A stretch of DNA of 64,000 nt, taken from the NCBI GenBank assembly GCA_963931865.1, contig OZ007511.1, positions 10,925,396 through 10,989,395 of the forward strand, read 5' to 3'. The translations under genes were made by a program, and so were the position numbers. This document shows positions 57,784-64,000 of the stretch, piece by piece; the stretch's first letter is position 1, and every line of letters starts with the position of its first letter. Source of the DNA: Axinella damicornis (lineage: Eukaryota > Porifera > Demospongiae > Axinellida > Axinellidae). The notes beneath the pieces are model-generated. The model did not search any database, was not told where the DNA came from, and worked only from the letters and a program-made list of their open reading frames with translations.

Positions 57784-58396
57784 ATTAACCCTTTAAGCCC
57801 TATTGACGCATAAATGCGTCATTTAGACCCTATGCACTTGTAGGGCTTCTCGCCAGTCCAAAAAGAGACCAAAAAGTCTTCAGAGGGCCTAGGGACGACT
57901 TTAAGGCACGAACTCAAAAATTTGGTCAGATTTCGGCGCGCCTCCCCCACTAAACGTACAAGCGGGGGGGTTTCGAAGGGGGGGCGGCAGCCCCCCCTTC
58001 GGCCTGTCGTGGGCGTTTTTTGATTTTAATGAGATTCATTGACCCGAGAATTTTTGATTCTAATGATATTCATAGACCCCACCCATGGCCTCAAGAAAAC
58101 CTGCAAATTGGTGGTGTAAGGTGTGCCATCAGTCAGATCTGGCCCAAGTTTAGGGAAATGCTGGGCGAAAATCCGGCTGACATCCACCTTTGACCTCCGA
58201 TTGCTGGGCTTGTGGGGGGTCATGAATATCATTAACGGTATTGCCAGTGAGGTCTCTCCATGTGTGCGGGCCCCACCAAGTTTGGCCGCTGAGGAGCGAA
58301 TGCTGGGGGAGAGGAGTACCTACGAAAGTGGTGTGCGCTGAATGCATGAAAATGTGTTGTCTTGGTGGGAAGAATTCGGTGGTTAAAGGGTTAAAC
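57784..58396. mobile_element. Short TIR element with TTAACCCTTTAA ends
   Basis: The ends TTAACCCTTTAA and TTAAAGGGTTAA are about 610 bp apart, between the start of the KIAA0930 homologue and the end of KMO. The interior includes GGGG/CCCC-rich 57,960–58,000 and no recognisable protein. Confidence 0.6.
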
Positions 58397-58492
58397 ACCA
58401 TTCACTCTATACACACACATGCATTCTTGTGCAAGCTAAGAGTATATAGATCTACCTGTGCCCCAGTCCCGCATTTGCCAGAGAAATAGAGA

Positions 58493-59854
58493 TTATAGTG
58501 AATAGATTTTATAGCGAAAAATAGCATATCCTAGCACACCTAATGATGAGATGGCCAAGAACAATAGTGTCTTGTTGACGATACTTTTCTGCCTCTGATT
58601 TCGCGCGATGGCAGTGTGGTATGGGAGTCTTGTGAAGGCTACCATGGTGTACAGGGGGATGAACGTCCTCGGGAAGAGGGCGTGCAAGATATTATCAAGA
58701 TACTTGCGCAGAAGGAAGACCTGACTGTTGACATGTGCACGCATTTCCATGTAGTTGTACAGGGAAAGATCGGCAATGGCATACGAATCCTTCCAGCGTG
58801 TTTCAGAATACTTGGTAGCTGCTTTCTGAAGGTCATTATCAAACTGCTCCAGGAGGTTGTAGAATGTGAGGCAGTCCTCAAATCCGGCATTCATCCCCTG
58901 ACCGTAGAAGGGAACCACGGCATGGGCTGCATCACCCAGGATTACTGTACTTCCAGCCATGAAGTGCGGATAGCACTTGACGGAAATCAGTCTTCCGGTC
59001 GGGTTGCGGAAATAATCTTGAACCAGATGCTCCACTCCAATCTTATCAACCGAGTCTGGGAAGTGTTTATTGAAGAACACAAGGAGATCTTCCTCTGTTT
59101 CAATTGACTCAAAGACTCTAAATGGCATGAAGAGAGTCATGGTGAACGTGCGATCCTGGTTGGGTAGGGCGATCATCATAAATTCCTGTCGAGGCCAGAT
59201 GTGAAGGTAGTTGGTAGGCATGGCAAAATCTCCACTTGCAGTAGGTGGCATAGTCAGTTCTTTGTAGCCATGCTCTATATACTCTTGTCTATAGTTGAGC
59301 CTCCCCCATCGCATCATCTGCCGTCGTACAGTCGAGTGCGCACCATCACAACCAAAAATGAAATCGGTTTTCGCCATTTTTTCTTGAATGTTTTCGTTTC
59401 CCACTTGAAAGACTAATGTCTTCTCTTCAAGGTTTGCACGAGTTAGTTTATGTTCAAAATGAACTGAGACTCCACAGTTGGCTTCTGCTTTTGTGAGTAG
59501 CAGTTCATTCAACTTCCGCCGATCGACGGAGTATATACATTGGCCCTTTCTTCCATAGGGCTGTGCAGACATTTCCCCGGACAGGGAGTGGATCATTCTG
59601 GCATTCATTGGAATGGCACTCTCGAGTACAGTGTCTTCTAATCCTACAGCTCTCAGAGCTTCCCTCCCACGCACACTTAAAGCTAGGTTGATGCTGCGAC
59701 CGCCCACATGCTGAAGTTGTCGAATATCTTGCCTTGCCTCGTACAGATCCACAGCTGGAAACCCCTTCTGGGCCAGCATAATAGCCTGGAGGGAACCCAC
59801 CAAGCCACCGCCAATCACTGCCACCGACGTTTGTTCTCCTTTGAGTTCAGCCAT
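58493..59854 (-). CDS. KMO: Kynurenine 3-monooxygenase
   Basis: FAD- and NADPH-dependent hydroxylation of L-kynurenine to 3-hydroxykynurenine in tryptophan catabolism, normally on the mitochondrial outer membrane. The chosen start, MAELKGEQTSVAVIGGG, places the dinucleotide-binding GGGLVGS at residues 15–21 as in the family; the in-frame extension to 60,073 is low-complexity and unlikely. Other landmarks are RSINLALSVRGREALRAVGL, the GCDGAHSTVRR motif near 168, NYLHIWPRQEFMMIALPN, and GDAAHAVVPFYGQGMNAG near 306, then SLYNYMEMRAHVNS. A final hydrophobic helix (LLFLAISSLGVLGYAIF) precedes basic residues and fits the membrane anchor. Length is 453 residues against about 480 in vertebrates. The coding region has no intron, unlike its neighbours. 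It is transcribed divergently from the M23 peptidase gene 242 bp away. Confidence 0.96.
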   Translation of the reverse strand: MAELKGEQTSVAVIGGGLVGSLQAIMLAQKGFPAVDLYEARQDIRQLQHVGGRSINLALSVRGREALRAVGLEDTVLESAIPMNARMIHSLSGEMSAQPYGRKGQCIYSVDRRKLNELLLTKAEANCGVSVHFEHKLTRANLEEKTLVFQVGNENIQEKMAKTDFIFGCDGAHSTVRRQMMRWGRLNYRQEYIEHGYKELTMPPTASGDFAMPTNYLHIWPRQEFMMIALPNQDRTFTMTLFMPFRVFESIETEEDLLVFFNKHFPDSVDKIGVEHLVQDYFRNPTGRLISVKCYPHFMAGSTVILGDAAHAVVPFYGQGMNAGFEDCLTFYNLLEQFDNDLQKAATKYSETRWKDSYAIADLSLYNYMEMRAHVNSQVFLLRKYLDNILHALFPRTFIPLYTMVAFTRLPYHTAIARNQRQKSIVNKTLLFLAISSLGVLGYAIFRYKIYSL

Positions 59855-60096
59855 ACCCACTTGAAGTGCTAGTGGCAAAGCAATGCCTCCCCTCAAAAAT
59901 CTGCCTTCAAGTTTTAGGTTGTACGGACCAGAACGGAGAGGAACGGACCAGAACGGAGGTGAACGGACCGGAACGGACAAAGGGTCAAAGGGTGAAAACG
60001 TACAAACGGAAAATGCACGTTCGCATAATATTATAGTGACTAAGTCTGGCAAATGCTCGTGGATGTCCGGCAACAGTCGCCGCCGGTTGCTTCACG
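59855..60096. promoter_or_regulatory. Shared intergenic region of KMO and M23 peptidase genes
   Basis: The 242 bp between the two divergent start codons must hold both promoters. It contains a tandem GAACGGACCAGAACGGAG repeat (about 59,928–59,985). No TATA box is evident for either gene; individual factor sites are not assigned. Confidence 0.6.
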
Positions 60097-61895
60097 ATGA
60101 TGCCCGAAAAATGGTTATTCCCTGTGCTGATCGTGTTTACTACGATTGTCCGAATACAGAGCTCCTCTCGTCACGAGAGACTGTGGCCTGTCTCTGCGAG
60201 CAGCACAGTTGACCTGGGACAGTCTTCGCCTTTTGGACCCAGATTGCAGGCCAGCCAGAGCTTCAGGTAATACAGCATTCACTGCTCTAGTCTCGTCCCC
60301 AGCAGACTAGGCCTACCTATCTCGTATTGTTTTGAATATTTCGTGTCATATAAATATTCAGGAATACTAGGCATAGCCCCTCTATATATATGCCTGGACA
60401 GGTTAAAGCAACTATGGATCAATGTTGTTAACAAACCCCAAACCTGGAAGGCTAGCTATAGCAGGACAGACTATTTCTTATACATGTACACTCTTGGAAT
60501 CCTTTGAAGAACCATATTCGTGCTAATTTGCTAAATTTGGTGTTTTCTTCAGGTATGATTTCCATCGTGGGGTGGACATCCCTGCACCTTTAGGCACACC
60601 GGTCTATGCCATTGATGATGGTGTTGTGAGGATAGCAGGTGTCCATCCTAGCTATTCTGACCAAGTTGTGCAGGTGTGCAAGCAAATTACACTGCAGCCT
60701 TGTGTGCTGCATGGCGGTTAAGTATGCATGGTTCTAGCTGACCATATCAATTAATGCACAATGAGATAGCTCGGAAGGTAATGCATATTGTTGACATAAT
60801 ATTGCTACAGTTACTGCACATAAGGTAGATTTTGTTACTTTATTGAATATCAGCATGAGATCCAATTCTGCATTAGTTGGTTATGGGCGTAATCTTACAA
60901 CCGGAACGTAATTAGTGTGAAATTACACTATACATTCCACACATTCGTAGGTAACCCACACCAACTGGGATGAAAGCCCGACTGAAAATTTCTACGCCAA
61001 CTACCTTCACATGTTGAATTGGACGGTAGAAGCCACAGAGCAAGTCTCCAAAGGGCAATTGCTTGGGCACACTGGAGCTTCTGCCAGTGGCTTTGCACAT
61101 CTTCACTTTGAAATCCGAGCTGGAGGTGTCTTCCAGAGGCACTGCTGTAACCCGTGGAAATACCTCCCTAATTCGGACAATAATTACTCTTCCTTTACTG
61201 TGAATGTATCACTGACACCTAACTTCAACGGTGTGGCTTGCCAAGCCGTTGTCAATGTTTCAGTCCCTCCTGATCAGCTCAGCTTCAATCGAATTGAACT
61301 ACTGATTGCCACAGGGGGCACCAGTTCACAGAGAGAATATGATTTCTGTGAAGACAACCTCTCCCACTCATTTGAAGAACTGGACAACCCTGTCTTTGAG
61401 GGTAACCTGTTTGTCTCTCCAGGGAGATTCAGTAGCAGATCCTACTCCCGTGGAGAATGGGCCACCTATGGTTTTGAGTTTTTAGACCTTCCTGAGGCTA
61501 CTACTAATGCTTCTCTCAGTGCCAAGGTTTTTGATGTCTTTGGTAATGTGGTTTCCACTCCTGATATGGCTTACATTTGTACAGTCCCACAAAATTGTTC
61601 TGAGACTTCTAACTGCACAGAACCAAATGAGCCCGGCACCGACACTAGCAGTAACAGCACAGAAAGTGCAGGGACTGAAAGTGACGGCACTGTCGCTGAA
61701 AGTGCAGGGACTGAAAGTGACGGCACTGTCACTGAAAGTGGAGGGACTGGTAGTGGAGGGACCGTTGCTGAAAGCGGAGGGACTGTTGATGAAAGCGGAG
61801 GGACCGTTGCTGAAAGCGGAGGGACTTTTGCATCTTTTCTTATTACGATATGTGCAGCAGCGCTAGCATCTTTCATGGTATGTAGTTGCATGTAG
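60097..61895 (+). CDS. Secreted M23 (LytM-type) metallopeptidase with Ser/Gly/Thr repeat stalk and hydrophobic C-terminus
   Basis: The exons 60,097–60,266, 60,553–60,673 and 60,951–61,895 join in phase (412 codons including stop). MMPEKWLFPVLIVFTTIV is a signal peptide. The M23 domain follows: HRGVDIPAPLGTPVYAIDDG supplies zinc ligands H61 and D65, LHM holds H117, and HLHFEIRAGG holds H147 and H149, all positions of the family's active site. A beta-rich, cysteine- and N-glycosylation-site-containing region follows, then a repeat stalk (ESAGTESDGTVAESGGT-type, about residues 335–388) and a hydrophobic tail (FASFLITICAAALASFMV) suited to GPI or membrane anchoring. M23 enzymes typically cut glycine-rich or peptidoglycan cross-link peptides. 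An antibacterial or symbiont-directed role at the cell surface is inferred. The introns exclude simple bacterial contamination. Confidence 0.92.
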
Positions 61896-62116
61896 GTGAA
61901 ATATTATACAGATGTTATTATGTTTGCAAGCTGTCTTATCTCCTGGAGAATTCTCGCTGCAAAAGTACCATTACGTTTTGTATTGTAGTTGCTCTAGTTC
62001 TCAAGTAGCTATATAGGATTGCGTAGAGAAATGAGAAATGCTCTACATGCTCTATGCTTTTAAGCTAGGCAAACGGTATATATATTATAGGAATGACAGA
62101 ATTGTTAGGTCTGGGA

Positions 62117-62122
62117 AATAAA
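62117..62122 (+). promoter_or_regulatory. Candidate polyadenylation signal of the M23 gene
   Basis: AATAAA occurs about 220 nt after the stop codon of the M23 peptidase. It is the first canonical hexamer noticed downstream. Confidence 0.5.
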
Positions 62123-62489
62123 AATTATGTAGTGATGTTCCTGCAGACTTCTTATAATTGAGGGGGGGGGGGGGGGGGGGGCTACGTACACGGATCGATA
62201 TGTTGTACCTTGTTTCTACTTAGCCTCGTTCCCAGACCCCAGCACGGATCGCTTCCAGTATCGCGAGACAACATGCAAAGTGCAACATTCACACAATGGC
62301 ATGTTGGCACCATCTGTGACATGCATGCCTTTGCATGGGTGATCACATGATCATGAGGATGACCTGGACATTAAGCTATATTCCTGCAAAAACATAATCA
62401 TGCACTTAGCCCACATTTAAAATTATAACAAGTAGCTTCGCTCGATTCGCTCGCTCAGCTACTGCTTTGTGCATAAAGGGTCAATTTTA

Positions 62490-63185
62490 TGCCATTCATG
62501 CCTTTGTGCATACAGGGAAAATTTTACGCCATGGCTGTCGTTCTGACAGCATTAATGCCATGGGGTTTGGCATAAAATCCCCTTGTGAAGTGGTGTGACC
62601 ACTTTATACAATGTCGCATATACATAAAGGGAGAATTTTACGCCAATGAACTAAATTCATTTAAAACTTTGTACATGTACTCTCTTTAAGATCATCCATG
62701 GTCTCTTCCCTTTCACACCCGATGTATTTATGCCGCAACCTAGTAGACATAACTATAATCTTCCATTTTGTATCAACCTTTTGCACACACTAACGCCTTC
62801 CAAGCATCATCTGTCCCAAGTACTGTTTCCATATGGAATCACCTACCCCCCCTCCGATGCACTTACTGCAGGTGCGCACCTTCACCTCAGACATTTAAGT
62901 TAAATATTGCACCTTTGTTCTTGTAGTTAGTTAGTTAGTTAGGGTACATACCTGTATTAGCCTAGAAGGCTATTATGTATCCTTCGCATTGGCATGAATT
63001 ATTATAGGGAAAAAAATGAATGTAACCTGATGTATACGCAACATTGTATAAAGTGGTCCCTCCATTTCACAAGGGGATTTTACGCCAAACCCCATGGCGT
63101 AAAATGCTGTCGTTATGTACATATCGACAGCCATGGCGTAAAATTTTCCCTTTATGCACAAAGGCAATAATTATTTGCCTTTCAC
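62490..63185. mobile_element. Foldback element with arms of about 130–150 bp enclosing a LINE 3' tail
   Basis: The left arm (62,490–62,625: GGGAAAATTTTACGCCATGG, CCATGGGGTTTGGC, CCCCTTGTGAA, CCACTTTATACAATG) is matched in reverse complement by 63,030–63,185. The roughly 400-bp centre contains a degraded plus-strand frame (SSVPSTVSIWNHLP) resembling the …WNSLP tail of LINE reverse-transcriptase proteins, then (GTTA)n and GGGTACATACCTG. Whether the LINE tail was captured by the element or inserted later is unclear. Confidence 0.7.
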
Positions 63186-63204
63186 GCCAAAGTCTACATG
63201 ATCC

Positions 63205-63360
63205 TTCCAGCTGCTGCTCCCCGATTGCGCCCGCTTCAGCTGCTGCTGCATGCTCGCCGCTTGCGTCCGCTTCAGCTGCTGCTCCCGCTGCCCGATCGCG
63301 TCCGCTTCGGCTGCTGCTCCCCGATTGCGTCCGCTTCGACTGCTGCTCCCCACATCCGCT
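63205..63360. repeat. GC-rich minisatellite, GCTGCTGCTCCCCGATTGCG unit
   Basis: About five units of 27–36 bp around CGCTTCAGCTGCTGC and CCCGATTGCGTCCGCTTC, immediately upstream of the P450 first exon. It is homologous in opposite orientation to 54,080–54,175. Confidence 0.85.
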
Positions 63361-63431
63361 TGCAGCATCAGTTCAAGGTTCAAAGGTCGTGTTATTGAAA
63401 AGACGTTGCACTTGATGATCACTTGCCGCGG

Positions 63432-63741
63432 ATGCTTGGAGGAGCACTTAGCCGGTTCGTTCTTCGTGTAGCTCCGCACGGAAGAATTTCTCCTGTTGTT
63501 GCCGTCACAACATCAGGCTCACGCAGCGGATTAAGATGGTCTTCGTCGATATCAAATCACGCCGACACTGATAACTGTAGGGCGGCGGTCAAGCCATTAT
63601 CAGCGATGCCCAGTCCGGATGGAGCACTTCCTCTGCTTGGACATCAACCGCTCCTGAGAAAGCACAATACAAATCTCTGCAACCTGTTCGACCATTATTT
63701 TGGCGAGTTAGGACCTATTTACAGAGTAAAACTGCCTGCAG
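63432..63741 (+). CDS. Mitochondrial-type cytochrome P450, first exon only
   Basis: The ATG at 63,432 opens an arginine- and serine-rich, acid-poor leader (MLGGALSRFVLRVAPHG … SGLRWSSSIS) typical of mitochondrial import. The P450 N-terminal signature follows: SAMPSPDGALPLLGHQPLL, a proline-rich hinge, then LFDHYFGELGPIYRVKLPAG. The exon ends at a strong GTGAGT donor at 63,742; the heme-binding and oxygen-binding parts lie beyond the window. The leader and hinge suggest the CYP10/11/24/27 clan, whose members hydroxylate sterols and related lipids using adrenodoxin. The family within the clan cannot be set from 103 residues. Confidence 0.82.
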
Positions 63742-64000
63742 GTGAGTGATCGGGATTTGATTTGTCTAGCTAGAGCTATGAATATTGGCTAGTAGTCGCC
63801 GTGTTGACAGACAAACCCTTGCAACAGCCACAGCTGGTTGCGGTGGACAATTAATTTTGTGGTCGAAACTCGTTTGTGTTAAATTTAATTAAAGGCCAAA
63901 GTTCAGTGCTTAAGTACAGTTGTATACAATGTATAGCCCTGCCTGCACTCCATATATGGAATGGTCTAAGCATTTAACTTTATGCATTTTAGTGTAGTGT
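63742..64000 (+). other. First intron of the P450 gene
   Basis: AT-rich sequence following the GTGAGT donor. No acceptor followed by P450-like coding sequence is seen before the window ends. Confidence 0.6.

Noticed and set aside
59855..60073. N-terminal extension of KMO to the upstream ATG at 60,073
   Set aside because: The extra 73 residues are low-complexity, come from the GAACGGACC tandem repeat, and would push the FAD motif far from the N-terminus.
59883..60212. Plus-strand frame over the KMO upstream region
   Set aside because: It overlaps the shared promoter and repeat and is in a different frame from the M23 signal-peptide exon, which has the better support.
60097..61895. M23 peptidase as bacterial contamination
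   Set aside because: Two GT-AG introns with exact phase joins and a eukaryotic signal peptide, and flanking animal genes on the same sequence.
63423..63431. Start of the P450 at the TTG three codons upstream
   Set aside because: Not an ATG; the ATG at 63,432 gives a normal mitochondrial leader.
1..64000. tRNA, rRNA or small RNA genes
   Set aside because: Looked for cloverleaf-like and rRNA-like stretches while reading; none was convincing. A covariance-model scan would be needed to exclude them fully.

Overview
The window reads as animal nuclear DNA from an early-branching invertebrate, most plausibly a sponge. The genes have GT-AG introns, and the proteins are animal ones: a CREC-family EF-hand protein, a KIAA0930 (DUF2045) homologue, kynurenine 3-monooxygenase and a mitochondrial-type P450. 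There are several genes for ankyrin–Roc–COR proteins with a death-like C-terminus. Short inverted-repeat transposons, foldback elements and poly-G/poly-C tracts are dense. I cannot name the species, and I saw no rRNA, tRNA, CRISPR array or viral gene.

Layout. From 1 to about 15,130 lies one copy of a segment holding the 3' end of a reticulocalbin/calumenin-like gene, an ankyrin–Roc–COR gene on the minus strand, and a relic of the 3' end of the KIAA0930 gene. The same order returns at about 38,950 to 49,880, where the KIAA0930 gene is complete and runs on to 57,712. Between the two copies are two broken 3' remnants of the ankyrin–Roc gene (15.7–18.65 kb), a pogo-like relic, a 16-bp satellite, a third intact ankyrin–Roc gene (22.1–25.7 kb), a 5.4-kb DNA transposon with inverted ends of nearly 500 bp (25,866–31,285), and about 6.5 kb of nested elements and repeat arrays. 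From 57.8 kb the DNA is more ordinary: intronless KMO (minus), a divergent secreted M23 metallopeptidase (plus), and the first exon of a P450 at the right edge.

How the parts relate. The three intact ankyrin–Roc genes share one architecture: a long ankyrin array built from three-repeat units of about 101 residues, a Roc GTPase, a COR region, a death-like C-terminus, and a conserved last exon encoding five residues. They differ mainly in ankyrin-unit number (8, 4 and 4). This is what a tandemly expanding receptor or sensor family would look like, comparable to DAPK/MFHAS1-type ROCO proteins; the function is inferred. The segmental copies also differ by a MITE present in only one copy, a local inversion of about 0.8 kb and an in-frame insertion, so they serve as before-and-after pictures of mobile-element activity.
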